A stretch of DNA of 64,000 bases from Bacillota bacterium (GTDB taxonomy: Bacteria; Bacillota; Clostridia; Peptostreptococcales; Acidaminobacteraceae): assembly GCA_030529225.1 (NCBI GenBank), contig JAUMXH010000006.1, positions 1-64,000 on the forward strand. Direction: 5' to 3'. This document shows, piece after piece, positions 16,884 to 27,049 of this stretch (the stretch's first letter is position 1; each line of letters begins with the position of its first letter). Below the pieces are notes generated by a model. The model saw nothing but the letters and a program-made list of their open reading frames with translations. It was not told the DNA's origin and searched no databases. A program made the position numbers and the translations under genes.

Positions 16884-19520
16884 CTAAATTATTTCTTTCA
16901 GTCCAGCCATAGCCTCTTTCACCTTGCTGCTGTCTTTTCCGCCGGCCTGGGCCATTTCGGGCTTTCCGCCGCCGCCGCCTCCGCAGATTCCCGCGAGTTC
17001 TTTCGCGATTTTTCCGCTGTGAACCCCTTGTTCCACAGCCGACTTATTCGCCTTGACAACGAAGTTGACCTTCTCTCCCTCTATACTTGCCAGCACGGCC
17101 AAGGCGGCTTCCTTGCGATTGACCCGATCGTCGGCCAAACTTCGTAGGGTATCCGCATCCACCTCTTCAAAGATCTCAGCCAGGACAGAGACACCCTTGA
17201 TCAACTCGACGCTCTGCTCGTGCTTTTTGAGTTCATCCGAGGCGCTTTTTTCCTTTAACTTTTTGAGACTTGCCTGCAATTCTTTCTTTTCTTCCAAAAC
17301 TTGCTCTAATTTGCCAATCAGTTGACTCGGCTGGGTCTTGAGCAGGACGCTCATCTCTCTAAGCTGCTCGGCCTCCTTTTGCATCAACTCATAGACAGCC
17401 CTTCCGGTAATTGCTTCAATCCTTCTGATTCCCGCAGCGGCTGCGCTCTGTGATACAATCTTGAAGATTCCGATATCCGAAGTGTTCGCGACGTGGGTTC
17501 CTCCGCAGAGCTCGATCGAAAAATCGCCCATCGAGAGAACCCTGACCCGATCCTCGTACTTCTCTCCGAACAGTGCCATCGCACCGCATTTTTTCGCATC
17601 CTCCAAGTCCATAATTTCCGTCTTGACCGGAATGAACTCAAAGATTTTTTGGTTTACAATCTCTTCAATCTCCTTGATTTCCTCGACCGTCAAGGCTCTG
17701 TTAAAGGTGAAGTCAAAACGCGTTCGATTCTCATCCACCAGAGATCCCGCCTGCACGGTATCCGGCCCCAAGACAACTTTCAACGCCTTGTGCAGGAGGT
17801 GGGTCGCGCTGTGGTTCTTTCTGATATCAAAGCGTCTGGTAGAATCCACCGCAGCCGTGATCTTGTCATGAACCGAAACCGTCCCTTTTAAGAGTTTGAT
17901 TTTATGAATTCTTCTGCCGCCCGGAAGCTTTTTCAATTCCAGAATTTCGGCTTCAAAATGCTCATTGTATAAGTTACCGCTGTCGGAAACCTGGCCGCCG
18001 CTCTCAAAGTAAAACGGGCTTTCCTTCAGCATCAAGTAGACATTCCCCTGCTCTCCGGTATCAAAGCTGACCCGTTCCACCGCTTCATTGTCCTTAGCGA
18101 TAAAGAGAACTTCCGTATCATCCAAGGTCCTGTCATAGCCGGTAAACGTTGTTTGAATATCCGGAAAGATATTCATATCTTCGGTATCCCAGCCCGCCTC
18201 AGAAGAGCCTCTGGCATTTCTCGCCCTGGTCTTTTGCTCCTGCATGCAAGCGTTGAAACCGTTTTCATCGGCACTCAAACGGTGCTCCCTCAAAATATCC
18301 TTGGTCAAGTCGAACGGGAAACCGTAGGTATCGTACAACTTGAAAGAATCCTCTCCCGACAGGACTTGAGAACCGCTCTGTTTCAAGTCTTCCATCATCT
18401 CTTCCAGAATCTTCAGCCCGGAATCCAGGGTCTTGTTGAACCTGTCTTCCTCCTGGTCGATGATCGATTTGATGTACTCTTTTCTCTCCTCCAAGTCCGT
18501 GTACGACTCCGAGTAGGCATCGACGACAACCTCAGCCAGGCGAGACATGAAATTTTCCTGAATGCCGAGCATGCGACCGCGTCTGACGGCGCGTCTGAAC
18601 AACATTCTAAGAACATAGCCCCTTCCCTCGTTGTCCGGAACAACTCCCTCCGAACTCACAAAGGTCACGGCTCTGATGTGGTCGGTAATGACCCTCATAC
18701 TCACGTCATCTTCTTCCTTCTCACCGTAGGTCTTGCCTGAAATCTCCTCAATCTTGGCAATAATCTTGCGGAAGGTGTCGATGTCGAAGATCGAATTCAC
18801 TTCCTGCACGATGCAGGCCAAGCGCTCCAAGCCCATTCCGGTATCGATGTTCGGATGCGCAAGGGGAACCAGGCTTCCGTCCGCCTGTTTATCGAACTGT
18901 GTAAATACAAGGTTCCAGTACTCTACATATCTGTCACAGTCGCAGCCCGGCTTACAGTTCGGGTCCTTACAACCGTGTTTTTCTCCTCTGTCAAAGAAGA
19001 GCTCCGAACAAGGGCCGCATGGACCGGTTCCGGTACCGATTTCCCAGAAGTTGTCATCTTTTCCGAGTCTGACTATCTTTTCGGCCGGCACGCCCACTTC
19101 CGATTGCCAAAGTTCATACGCCTCGTCGTCCTCTTCGTATACGGTCACCCAGATTCTGTCAACCGGCAATTCAATCACCTTGGTTGAAAAATCCCAAGCC
19201 ATTCGGATGGCCTCTTTCTTGAAATAGTCTCCAAACGAAAAATTCCCAAGCATTTCAAAAAAGGATGCGTGTCTCGCCGTGTACCCGACATTGTCGATAT
19301 CGTTGGTACGAATACACTTTTGTACCGTCGCCATCCTGGTTTTCGGCGGCTTCGCCAGTCCTGAAAAATAATTCTTTAAGGGCACCATCCCCGCTACAAT
19401 GAACAGCAGGGTCTTATCTTCTTGGGGAATCAAGGGATAGGATCTGACCGTCAAATGGTCATTTTGATCAAAAAACGCCAGGTACTTCTCCCTCAATTCA
19501 TTGAGACCAAATTTCTTCAT
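16884..19520 (-). CDS. alaS: Alanyl-tRNA synthetase
   Basis: Charges tRNA-Ala. This 878-residue protein has the class II catalytic core in residues 1-240 (KCIRTNDIDNVGYTARH near residue 70). The editing domain carries HSATHLLHKAL and the zinc-site CGGTHVANTSDIG. The C-terminal domain has a coiled segment and ends in the usual glycine-rich GGGGGGKPEMAQAGG stretch. It is the first gene of its operon. The 115 bp upstream is too short for a full T-box leader and I see none. Confidence 0.98.
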   Translation of the reverse strand: MKKFGLNELREKYLAFFDQNDHLTVRSYPLIPQEDKTLLFIVAGMVPLKNYFSGLAKPPKTRMATVQKCIRTNDIDNVGYTARHASFFEMLGNFSFGDYFKKEAIRMAWDFSTKVIELPVDRIWVTVYEEDDEAYELWQSEVGVPAEKIVRLGKDDNFWEIGTGTGPCGPCSELFFDRGEKHGCKDPNCKPGCDCDRYVEYWNLVFTQFDKQADGSLVPLAHPNIDTGMGLERLACIVQEVNSIFDIDTFRKIIAKIEEISGKTYGEKEEDDVSMRVITDHIRAVTFVSSEGVVPDNEGRGYVLRMLFRRAVRRGRMLGIQENFMSRLAEVVVDAYSESYTDLEERKEYIKSIIDQEEDRFNKTLDSGLKILEEMMEDLKQSGSQVLSGEDSFKLYDTYGFPFDLTKDILREHRLSADENGFNACMQEQKTRARNARGSSEAGWDTEDMNIFPDIQTTFTGYDRTLDDTEVLFIAKDNEAVERVSFDTGEQGNVYLMLKESPFYFESGGQVSDSGNLYNEHFEAEILELKKLPGGRRIHKIKLLKGTVSVHDKITAAVDSTRRFDIRKNHSATHLLHKALKVVLGPDTVQAGSLVDENRTRFDFTFNRALTVEEIKEIEEIVNQKIFEFIPVKTEIMDLEDAKKCGAMALFGEKYEDRVRVLSMGDFSIELCGGTHVANTSDIGIFKIVSQSAAAAGIRRIEAITGRAVYELMQKEAEQLREMSVLLKTQPSQLIGKLEQVLEEKKELQASLKKLKEKSASDELKKHEQSVELIKGVSVLAEIFEEVDADTLRSLADDRVNRKEAALAVLASIEGEKVNFVVKANKSAVEQGVHSGKIAKELAGICGGGGGGKPEMAQAGGKDSSKVKEAMAGLKEII

Positions 19521-19635
19521 ACATACTCTCCTGTTTTCTACGCTCTATTCTATTTCTAATCTTCAAATCCAATCTGATCGTTTCGCGTTTGCATTTGCGA
19601 AAACACATTAAAATATTACCACTTTAGGCTTCCAT

Positions 19636-21939
19636 TTACAAGACGGAGTGAAACTTGTCCAGCCCCACTTTTATTCTGCTTTTCTCAAACTCGTACCTCT
19701 CGTGTTTTTCATCCAAAAACAAAAATTGTTTTCCGTTCCCAGCCACGAATCCCGCCTCTCTGAAAAATTCCAAGCCGATTGCAGTGCTCAGCGGGTACAG
19801 GCTCGAGTAAATGAATTTCAGACTGTCGACTTCCTTCACCTGTTTCAAATGCAGGTACATCTTCCGGAAGTAGTCCTTGCTGCAAACCAGTTGCTTGCTC
19901 AAAAAGCTCCGGTACTTTCTTTGCCGATTCACGTTATTCGGCACATAGAAACTGTCGTACCCGTAGAGAAAGGACGCCTCATCAAGCTCGAGCGGTAACA
20001 CCTGTATTATACCCTTCAGGTAGTCCGCATCAATAAGTTTTTTTAAACTAAGACCGGAATCATAGAGGGCATAAAGCGCGCTCAGGAAGGATTCAAAATT
20101 GATTACGACCGGCCTCTCTCCCGCATCGATCAGCGAAACGAGTTCCCCGGAATCGATGTTTCGCAAGCGATCATATTGCCCGAACGGAATGGCGCCACCA
20201 CTCTTTTCTATCGCAGAAACCAATTCTTTTGCATAATAGGAGAACGCGAGCGAGGGAAGACCCCTTATCCCCGGATCGAAGCTGCGGAAGTTCTTTAACA
20301 TCAGCTGAATCTGCTTCTTGCTGCCGTACTTGCTTTCCTTCATCTGAAAGGCGATGTCCATTCTATAATCGGAGCTCAACTTTTGCGGGTCTTTCAAGCC
20401 GAACATAATGGCATCAAAAGAACTGTCTTCCTTATCCAGGACCAACTTCAGGTGCTCCTTTTTCTTTCCGATGTAGAAAGAGGAACTGAGGTTCATGTCC
20501 TTCATTAAAAAGACCGGTCTCGGATTCGCAATGCCGAAGGGTTCAAAGTGATTCAGGATCGACAGACTCTCATAGTTGATGTCCTGCGCCTGTACTTCGA
20601 TATCCACCTTCTGCACGGCCTGCAAGTCGTCATACGAAAGGTGAGCCTTACAATGTTCACGCAGAGCGCCTTGAAACGATTCAAAGTGCGCCGCTTCCAA
20701 ACTTAGGCCGCAGGCGACCCTATGTCCTCCGAAGGTATTGAGGTACTCGGCCCCGGAAGCGATGGCATCATAGATTGAAAAGCTTCCGACACTTCTGGCC
20801 GAGCCCTTCAGTACACCCTCTTTCAATGAGAAGACGATGGCAGGTCTGTGATAGAGCTCCACGAGGCGGGAAGCGGCAATCCCGATTACTCCCTCATGCC
20901 AGTTCTCGGAAAATACGGTAATGATTCCGTCGCTCAGGAGCTCCGGATGAGAATCTATCATTTCGGTCGCCTCTTCCACGACCCGATCCTGCCTGCTTTT
21001 TCTCTGCTCATTCAGATCGACCAGCTTTTCGGCCTGCCGCTTCCGCTCTTCCGCGTCTTCAGACAGAAAGAGCTTGAGGGCTTCGTAGGCGTGCTCGAGT
21101 CTGCCTGCGGCATTGATGCTCGGCGCGACCTTAAAGGCGATAGTTCCGGCATCCAAGTCCTCCGCTTTGATCCCCCATGCCTTCATCAACGCGAGGAAGG
21201 GCGGAAACCCGCTCCGCTTCATCGCCTCGATTCCGCTTGCAACGATCAGGCGATTATCGCGGGTGAGGGGAACCAGATCCGCCACGGTAGCCATCGCCGC
21301 AAGTTGAAGCAGCTCGCTGTAATCATGCGACTCGGGAAGGAGGTGAAGCGCCAGATAGAAGGCGACGCCCGCACCGCAGAGGTCATAGAAGGGCTCCCGT
21401 TCCTCACACAACTTCGGATCCAAGATAAAATCGGCCTTCGGCAAGCTTTCCGGAAGCGTGTGATGATCCGTGATCAGAATCTCTATCCCCTTGTTCTTTA
21501 AATACTCTATCTCATCATTGGCATTGATCCCGCAGTCCACGCTGATAATCGCTTCGGGCTCCTGAAGCAAGAGCCGCTCAACGGACTTCGGGTTGATTCC
21601 GTACCCTTCTTCAAAGCGATTTGGAATGTGGTAAGAAACCTTATCGTAAGCAAGATACGAGAAGGTCTTGATCAGGATGGCAGTCGCGCAGGTCCCGTCA
21701 ACGTCGTAGTCACCGAAGACAACAATTTTTTTCCCGAGCTGCATCCACGATTTCACAAGTTCCGCAGCTTCCGAACAAGCCTGATAGGCTCCGGCGTTTT
21801 TTTCCCTATGAAAAACAGGGTTAATAAACTCAGCCCTGTCCTCTTCTTTGATTTCTTTTAATTCCAATAGGGAGTCCAAAAAATTCCCGGACTCCCCATT
21901 CTTCTTACAAGTATCGTATATCCATCTTTTTAGTTCCAT
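19636..21939 (-). CDS. recJ: Single-stranded-DNA-specific exonuclease RecJ
   Basis: A 5'-3' exonuclease for recombination and mismatch repair. The DHH domain shows FGDYDVDGTCA near residue 75, SVDCG and the name-giving TDHH. The DHHA1 motif FGGHRVACGLS lies near residue 400. With 767 residues it has the long C-terminal extension common in Firmicutes RecJ; that part (about 560-767) has no motif I recognise. It ends the yajC-SCIFF-secDF block. Confidence 0.95.
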   Translation of the reverse strand: MELKRWIYDTCKKNGESGNFLDSLLELKEIKEEDRAEFINPVFHREKNAGAYQACSEAAELVKSWMQLGKKIVVFGDYDVDGTCATAILIKTFSYLAYDKVSYHIPNRFEEGYGINPKSVERLLLQEPEAIISVDCGINANDEIEYLKNKGIEILITDHHTLPESLPKADFILDPKLCEEREPFYDLCGAGVAFYLALHLLPESHDYSELLQLAAMATVADLVPLTRDNRLIVASGIEAMKRSGFPPFLALMKAWGIKAEDLDAGTIAFKVAPSINAAGRLEHAYEALKLFLSEDAEERKRQAEKLVDLNEQRKSRQDRVVEEATEMIDSHPELLSDGIITVFSENWHEGVIGIAASRLVELYHRPAIVFSLKEGVLKGSARSVGSFSIYDAIASGAEYLNTFGGHRVACGLSLEAAHFESFQGALREHCKAHLSYDDLQAVQKVDIEVQAQDINYESLSILNHFEPFGIANPRPVFLMKDMNLSSSFYIGKKKEHLKLVLDKEDSSFDAIMFGLKDPQKLSSDYRMDIAFQMKESKYGSKKQIQLMLKNFRSFDPGIRGLPSLAFSYYAKELVSAIEKSGGAIPFGQYDRLRNIDSGELVSLIDAGERPVVINFESFLSALYALYDSGLSLKKLIDADYLKGIIQVLPLELDEASFLYGYDSFYVPNNVNRQRKYRSFLSKQLVCSKDYFRKMYLHLKQVKEVDSLKFIYSSLYPLSTAIGLEFFREAGFVAGNGKQFLFLDEKHERYEFEKSRIKVGLDKFHSVL

Positions 21940-21963
21940 AGATAAACTGTTTCCACCATACTT

Positions 21964-22344
21964 TTAGTTTCCAATTGACTCACTGTCGTTCTCAGCTTCC
22001 GCAGGCACTTCATTCACAAAGTCCGGGCTCGCCTCGGGAACCGGAGCTTCCGCGACCGGGGCTTCCGCAAAGTCACGCGCTTCTTCCTCGGCTTTTTTCT
22101 TTCTCAACTCCATCATTTTTTCCAAACTTTTTCTCTTAATGCTTGAGAAGAGGAAGACGAGGTAGGCAATGAAAGCACCTATCATAGCCGAAACCATGAT
22201 GACGATTGCCTGCGAAACCATTACGGTCGTAAATCCGAAACTCAATTCCACCTGTGAGGAATTGTTGACCGCAAAAATCGTGAGCAACAAAATCCCCAAC
22301 AGTGTCAAGAACACTTTAAAATGTTGCCAAAACTTAGTTCCCAA
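21964..22344 (-). CDS. LapA-domain (DUF1049) membrane protein
   Basis: A 126-residue protein with two membrane helices (about residues 9-28 and 43-65), then a basic coiled stretch and an acidic, Ala/Pro-rich tail with repeated EAPVPEA-type units. The NNSSQVELSFGF segment between the helices matches the LapA/DUF1049 domain. In Firmicutes its role is not established. It lies between secDF and recJ, 32 bp past secDF. Confidence 0.8.
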   Translation of the reverse strand: MGTKFWQHFKVFLTLLGILLLTIFAVNNSSQVELSFGFTTVMVSQAIVIMVSAMIGAFIAYLVFLFSSIKRKSLEKMMELRKKKAEEEARDFAEAPVAEAPVPEASPDFVNEVPAEAENDSESIGN

Positions 22345-22376
22345 AACACACCTCCAAAGACGCTATTTCCGACATC

Positions 22377-24575
22377 TTATTTTTTCTTTGCAAATTTTTC
22401 TTTCAAAGTAACCCAAATCGGACTCGCGATAAAGATAGAAGAATACGTACCGGCAACGATACCCACCAACAACGGCAGAGCGAGCTCACGAATCGTGCTT
22501 ACACCGAATACCATCAGAGAGATGACGACGACCAGCGTTGTAATCGAAGTATTCATCGAACGAGTCAAGGTGCTGTTCAAGCTGACATTCGCAATCTTGT
22601 TCGGGCTGGTAGAAGCGGAGTACTTCGATTCCTCCCTGATTCGGTCAAAGATGACGATGGTGTCGTTGATCGAATAACCGACGACGGTCAGGATGGCAGC
22701 GATAAACGCCGAGTTCACCGGAATCTTGAAGACCGCATACAGGGCGAGCAAAATCAGGATGTCGTGCAACAAGGCAAGGATCGCCGCTAGGGCATACTTC
22801 AACTCAAATCGGATTGCGATATAGAGGAGCATACCGATTGCGGAAAGAATGATCGCCTTCCAGGCTCTTCCTTCAATTTCACTTCCTACCTTTGGCCCGA
22901 AATCTTCGGTTACCAATAGGGCATTGTCTTCTAAATTATATTCTTTTTGCAACGCCTCAAAGACTTCATTTCTCTTCTCGGTCTTTAACGAATCCTTGGT
23001 CATCAGCACGAGCTGCTCCAAGTTTTCGCCCTCAAAGTTCACTGAAAAATCTCCGTACGGTTTTACAATTTCCGTCACTTCTTCCGTGCTGTGAGGTTGA
23101 CCCAGGTCAATTTGCATCATGGTTCCGCCGGTGAAGTCGATTCCGTAGTTGAAACCGCCAAAGCTAAAGCCGGCCAGACCGATCACGATCATGATGGCTG
23201 AAAGGGAGAACCAAATCTTTCGCTTTCCGACAAAATCAATCTTTTTGTGGAAGGCAAATCGGCTAATATAAAGCTTTTTATTCGAGAACTTGCTCGAAGA
23301 TGAGAACTGCACGAGCAGGGTCCTGGTGATAAAGATTGCGGTAAACATACTGGTCAGGATACCGAGCATAAGGGTTACGGCAAATCCTTTGATCGGACCT
23401 TCCCCAAAGTAGAACAGGACGATTGCCGCGATGAAGGTAGTCACGTTAGAGTCAATAATCGCTCTCAAGGCCTTTGAAAAACCGTGTGATACCGCAGCCT
23501 TCAAGCTCTTTCCTTCTTCCAGCTCCTCGCGGAACTTCTCAAAGATAATGACGTTCGCGTCGACCGCCATACCGATGGAAAGCACGATACCGAGGACACC
23601 CGGCAGGGTCAAGGTCGCATCCATCAGCACCATCAGGATGACGATGACCGCACTATACAGAATCAATGCGATACTCGCCATCAGGCCCGGCAACTTGTAG
23701 AAGATGATCATAAACAGGATGACCAGCGCGATTCCAATCAGAGCTGCCTGCACGCTCATTTCAAACGCACCCTTACCCAGGGTAGGGCCCTTCACCGACG
23801 ATCTTTCCTCGATCAGTGTAACAGGAAGGGCACCGCTCTTAATCAAAGTAGCGAGTTCACGCGACTCTTGGATAGAGAAGTTTCCTGTAATTTCGGCTTT
23901 TCCGTCGCTGATGACCGCATGCACCGACGGAGCCGAAATGACCACGTTGTCCAGGATAATCGCGATTTGTCCGCCCTTTTTATCTGTTGAAAAAGGATTG
24001 CTGAAGTTGATTGACTCGGCAGTCGCCTTTGCAAAGATTTCCGCCGCTTCCTCCTTTAAAGAAAGGGATACACCGTAGCCGAAGCTGCTCTGGGTTTGGA
24101 TTGAAACGGCGTCCTTGATGCCGTCTCCGTTGAATAGAGGAACCATCTTCTCGCTGTTGTACGGCTCACCCTGTAAAACGACTTGCCCGTCCTTTACTTG
24201 AGCAAACATCAACTGAGCGGTCTTTCCAATCGCGTTCAATGCCTCTGTCGAGTTTTCCACTCCCGGAAGCTCTACTCTGATTCGGTCTTCGCCTTCCAGA
24301 TAGATGTTCGGCTCCGTGAGACCCATGCTGTCTATCCTTCGTCTCAAGACCTCCACTGTTTGATTGAGCAGGATTCTTTTCTCTTCATCCTTCGCTTCCG
24401 TCTCTGCAGTGAACACCACATACACGCCGCCCTTGATGTCAAGACCCAACTTCAAATCATCAGATAACGGTTTGATTGCATTCTCTCCGGTGCCGAACCC
24501 TACAAAGGTGTAGACCACGGTAACCGCTATGAATAGCAATACTAAAAGTAGCTTTCCTAACTGTTTCCCCTTCAT
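22377..24575 (-). CDS. secDF: Fused protein translocase subunit SecDF
   Basis: A 732-residue membrane protein that uses the proton gradient to assist Sec export. The SecD half begins with one helix followed by LGLDIKGGVYVVF, and its periplasm-type domain has VELPGVENS. The SecF half begins near residue 440 with FNYGIDFTGGTMMQI. Twelve membrane helices are expected. Fusion of SecD and SecF is common in Firmicutes. YajC, its partner, is encoded upstream with the SCIFF genes between. Confidence 0.96.
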   Translation of the reverse strand: MKGKQLGKLLLVLLFIAVTVVYTFVGFGTGENAIKPLSDDLKLGLDIKGGVYVVFTAETEAKDEEKRILLNQTVEVLRRRIDSMGLTEPNIYLEGEDRIRVELPGVENSTEALNAIGKTAQLMFAQVKDGQVVLQGEPYNSEKMVPLFNGDGIKDAVSIQTQSSFGYGVSLSLKEEAAEIFAKATAESINFSNPFSTDKKGGQIAIILDNVVISAPSVHAVISDGKAEITGNFSIQESRELATLIKSGALPVTLIEERSSVKGPTLGKGAFEMSVQAALIGIALVILFMIIFYKLPGLMASIALILYSAVIVILMVLMDATLTLPGVLGIVLSIGMAVDANVIIFEKFREELEEGKSLKAAVSHGFSKALRAIIDSNVTTFIAAIVLFYFGEGPIKGFAVTLMLGILTSMFTAIFITRTLLVQFSSSSKFSNKKLYISRFAFHKKIDFVGKRKIWFSLSAIMIVIGLAGFSFGGFNYGIDFTGGTMMQIDLGQPHSTEEVTEIVKPYGDFSVNFEGENLEQLVLMTKDSLKTEKRNEVFEALQKEYNLEDNALLVTEDFGPKVGSEIEGRAWKAIILSAIGMLLYIAIRFELKYALAAILALLHDILILLALYAVFKIPVNSAFIAAILTVVGYSINDTIVIFDRIREESKYSASTSPNKIANVSLNSTLTRSMNTSITTLVVVISLMVFGVSTIRELALPLLVGIVAGTYSSIFIASPIWVTLKEKFAKKK

Positions 24576-24651
24576 ACCAATATTCCTCTTTTCCTAATAC
24601 TACTGTCTTCTACAAAAACTCTACACATTACCTTATCAGAAACAATGCACC

Positions 24652-26154
24652 TCAATCCGCCGATTGTTTTTTCTCGTACTGATAACGCATTGATTGATAT
24701 CTTAAATAAATAGAATTTTCAATTCTCTTTTTTTCCATCTCGCAACCTAATTTGTACGGCTTTTGAATGTCGCCGTTCTGGGAATAGGCGTTCGCATGGC
24801 AACCGCCGCTGCAATAGTACTTTGCCCAACAGTCGGTACAATCCGGTTTGCTGAGTACATTGCAATCGAAGAAGTCCCTTCTGAAAGGCACCTCTTCGAG
24901 TCCCTGCAAGAGATTTCCGAGCTTAAACTCCTCCTGACCCACAAACTGGTGACAAGGGTAGACGTCACCCTCCGGCGTGACTGAAAAGTACTCGCTTCCC
25001 GCTCCGCATCCGCTGATCAGCTTCAGCAGGCAGGGTCCGTTTTCCATGTCCATCGCATAGTGGAAGAAGTTGAACGCGTCCTCCTTACCGAGGTTCTCGC
25101 ACATCTTGTCCGCCAACCTGTCGTAGGCTTCCATGATTTTAGGAAGATCTTCCTCTCGCAAAGAATACGGCATGCCCTTGTCCGATACGACCGGCTCCAC
25201 CGATATTTCGCGAAACCCCTTCCCCGCGATGTCTATGACGTCCTTGTCAAAGTCGAGGTTAAACCTCGTAAAGGTCCCTCTCAGGTAGTAGCTGGCGCCC
25301 TTTCTGTTCTTGACAAAATTTTGAAAATTCGGCAGGATCAAATCGTAGGAACCGCCGTTATCCAAACGTTTTCGCATCGCATCGTTAACTTCCCGCCTTC
25401 CGTCCAAACTCAGGACGGCGTTGTAGAAGTTCTCGTTGATAAACTTCGCCTTTTCTTCGTTCAGCAGAACGCCGTTGGTGGTAATCGTCAAGTTGATCTT
25501 CTTGCCGGAATTCGCCTCGAGCTCCTTCACATACCCTGCGATCCACTTTACGAGCGGCCAGTTCATCAGCGGCTCTCCGCCAAAGAGGTCGACCTCCAAT
25601 ATTCCGCGTTTTCCCGAATTGGCAATCAAAAAATCCAAGGCCTTCTTGGCCACTTCCCGACTCATCATGCACTTGGTGCCCGCAAAGTCCCCTTGTGAGG
25701 CAAAACAATAGGCGCACTTCAAGTTGCAGTCGTGAGCGACATGCAAACAAAGAGCCTTTATCAAAGGCTTCTCCGGCGGCTCAGGTTTCAGGTTCGGATA
25801 CGGATTCTCGGTGAAAAGTTGAGCTTGCGCAATGAGTTGGTCGATTTCCACACAGGCTTCGACGATTTGCTCGGCGCTATACTCTTTTCTCAGAGCTTCT
25901 ACAAAATCAGGGCCGTACTCGGCAATCACCTCGTCAAGCGAGCTTTTTGCCTGCTTCTCGAAAGGCTTCTGTTTCAGGTTCTCGATTTGCACGGTCTTCC
26001 CGTTCGGGAACGACGAAACAGGTGATTGAAAATCACCCGCATTCGTCAATCTGTACTCTATCAACCTGTACGCCAAAGCATCCAACAGATGGACCGCACC
26101 ACTGTAAACATCAATGGCAAAATACGAATTTGATTTTTGAAATAAATGTACCAT
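24652..26154 (-). CDS. scfB: SCIFF peptide maturase (radical SAM/SPASM, thioether-forming)
   Basis: A 500-residue enzyme expected to join Cys side chains of the SCIFF peptide to alpha-carbons of nearby residues. The radical-SAM cluster motif is CNLKCAYC near residue 140. The C-terminal SPASM region holds extra cluster cysteines, including CGAGSEYF, DVYPCHQF and the cluster CTDCWAKYYCSGGCH. An N-terminal extension of about 110 residues likely binds the peptide leader. It starts 13 bp after the peptide gene, giving a firm pairing. Confidence 0.95.
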   Translation of the reverse strand: MVHLFQKSNSYFAIDVYSGAVHLLDALAYRLIEYRLTNAGDFQSPVSSFPNGKTVQIENLKQKPFEKQAKSSLDEVIAEYGPDFVEALRKEYSAEQIVEACVEIDQLIAQAQLFTENPYPNLKPEPPEKPLIKALCLHVAHDCNLKCAYCFASQGDFAGTKCMMSREVAKKALDFLIANSGKRGILEVDLFGGEPLMNWPLVKWIAGYVKELEANSGKKINLTITTNGVLLNEEKAKFINENFYNAVLSLDGRREVNDAMRKRLDNGGSYDLILPNFQNFVKNRKGASYYLRGTFTRFNLDFDKDVIDIAGKGFREISVEPVVSDKGMPYSLREEDLPKIMEAYDRLADKMCENLGKEDAFNFFHYAMDMENGPCLLKLISGCGAGSEYFSVTPEGDVYPCHQFVGQEEFKLGNLLQGLEEVPFRRDFFDCNVLSKPDCTDCWAKYYCSGGCHANAYSQNGDIQKPYKLGCEMEKKRIENSIYLRYQSMRYQYEKKQSAD

Positions 26155-26167
26155 TGCTTAATCGAAA

Positions 26168-26347
26168 CTAAAAGTACTTGAACTCAACTTCAAATTCTTC
26201 TTGCTTACCCGAAGAAATACATACCTGATTTCCTACGGTACAAGATGTTTTACAAGCTGACTGACAAGAATTTTGGCACTCTCCGCACCCTTTGTTTGCC
26301 AAACTTTGGCTCAATCTTCCCATGCTCAAAGTAACTACGTGTTTCAT
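26168..26347 (-). CDS. scfA: SCIFF ribosomal peptide precursor (six cysteines)
   Basis: A 59-residue peptide, MKHVVTLSMG at the N-terminus, with cysteines at positions 21, 24, 28, 32, 36 and 43, the six-Cys pattern that names the SCIFF family (six cysteines in forty-five residues). The tail after Cys43 is about 16 residues, acidic and aromatic (ending KYF). GAAGGAGAG precedes the ATG. The maturase gene follows by 13 bp. The mature product's function is not known for any member. Confidence 0.96.
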   Translation of the reverse strand: MKHVVTLSMGRLSQSLANKGCGECQNSCQSACKTSCTVGNQVCISSGKQEEFEVEFKYF

Positions 26348-26448
26348 ACTCTCTCCTTCAGATTCGTTTTACAATTCCTACTTCCTATTATAGCACAATT
26401 CGACAAGTGTTTAAATAAATTGTCGAAAGATTCCCGTTGATTAAGGTC

Positions 26449-26934
26449 TTACTGATCCTTTTCGACTTCTTCAAATGTGACGTCTTGGACATCCTCAATC
26501 TTCTCATCGACCAAGTCGGCTGTCTCCTCGACTTCCTCAGCGAGCTCAGGCATCGCTTCGCCCAAAGCTTTTTTTGAATTCTTTTCGATTTCTTTCGCTT
26601 CTTCCTTCTCCAACACCGACTGCACCGCCCATTTTTTGATGACAACGTGCTCACTGTTCTCGCTCATGACGATGTAGATTTCATCTTCGGTAATCTTTTT
26701 AATCTTACCGACAAATCCGCCGATTGTAACGATTCTGTTACCCGGCTTTAAAGACGCTCTCATCTGCTCCACTTCTTTTTGCTTTTTCTTCTGCGGTTTG
26801 ATCAGCAAAAAATACATGACGACAAACAAAAGAATCAACGGCAGGAGCGAGGTCAACATAGACTGCGCATTGTTGGCAACAGGCTCTTTTTCAGCCAAAA
26901 GTAATACATTTTGCAAGTTTGATAATAAGATCAT
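26449..26934 (-). CDS. yajC: Preprotein translocase subunit YajC
   Basis: A 161-residue single-helix membrane protein that works with SecDF. I chose the ATG at 26934, with GGAGG 6 bp upstream; the longer frame from 26970 lacks such a site. The helix (about 31-50, PLILLFVVMYFLLI) is followed by RPQKKKQKE-like basic residues and the GNRIVTIGGFVGKI motif. An unusual acidic tail of about 45 residues, rich in Glu, extends the usual 90-110 residue length. Confidence 0.93.
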   Translation of the reverse strand: MILLSNLQNVLLLAEKEPVANNAQSMLTSLLPLILLFVVMYFLLIKPQKKKQKEVEQMRASLKPGNRIVTIGGFVGKIKKITEDEIYIVMSENSEHVVIKKWAVQSVLEKEEAKEIEKNSKKALGEAMPELAEEVEETADLVDEKIEDVQDVTFEEVEKDQ

Positions 26935-26973
26935 CGTTTTCCTCCTAATAAAATGTGTCTTCACATGCATTAA

Positions 26974-27002
26974 ATTGTACTAAAAATCATCCGTTATTTC
27001 TA
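26974..27002 (-). promoter_or_regulatory. Candidate promoter of the yajC-SCIFF-secDF operon
   Basis: TACAAT (26979-26974 on the minus strand) follows TAGAAA by 17 bp. The -10 is good; the -35 matches consensus at four of six positions. Confidence 0.5.
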
Positions 27003-27049
27003 GTTTTTTTTTACGAGAATGCAAAAAACGCGGAAGAAATAAATGGGTT

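Noticed and set aside
19521-19635. Possible T-box leader upstream of alaS
   Set aside because: Only about 115 bp, with no T-box sequence or terminator; it holds a ribosome site and a small TTTCGC/GCGAAA hairpin.
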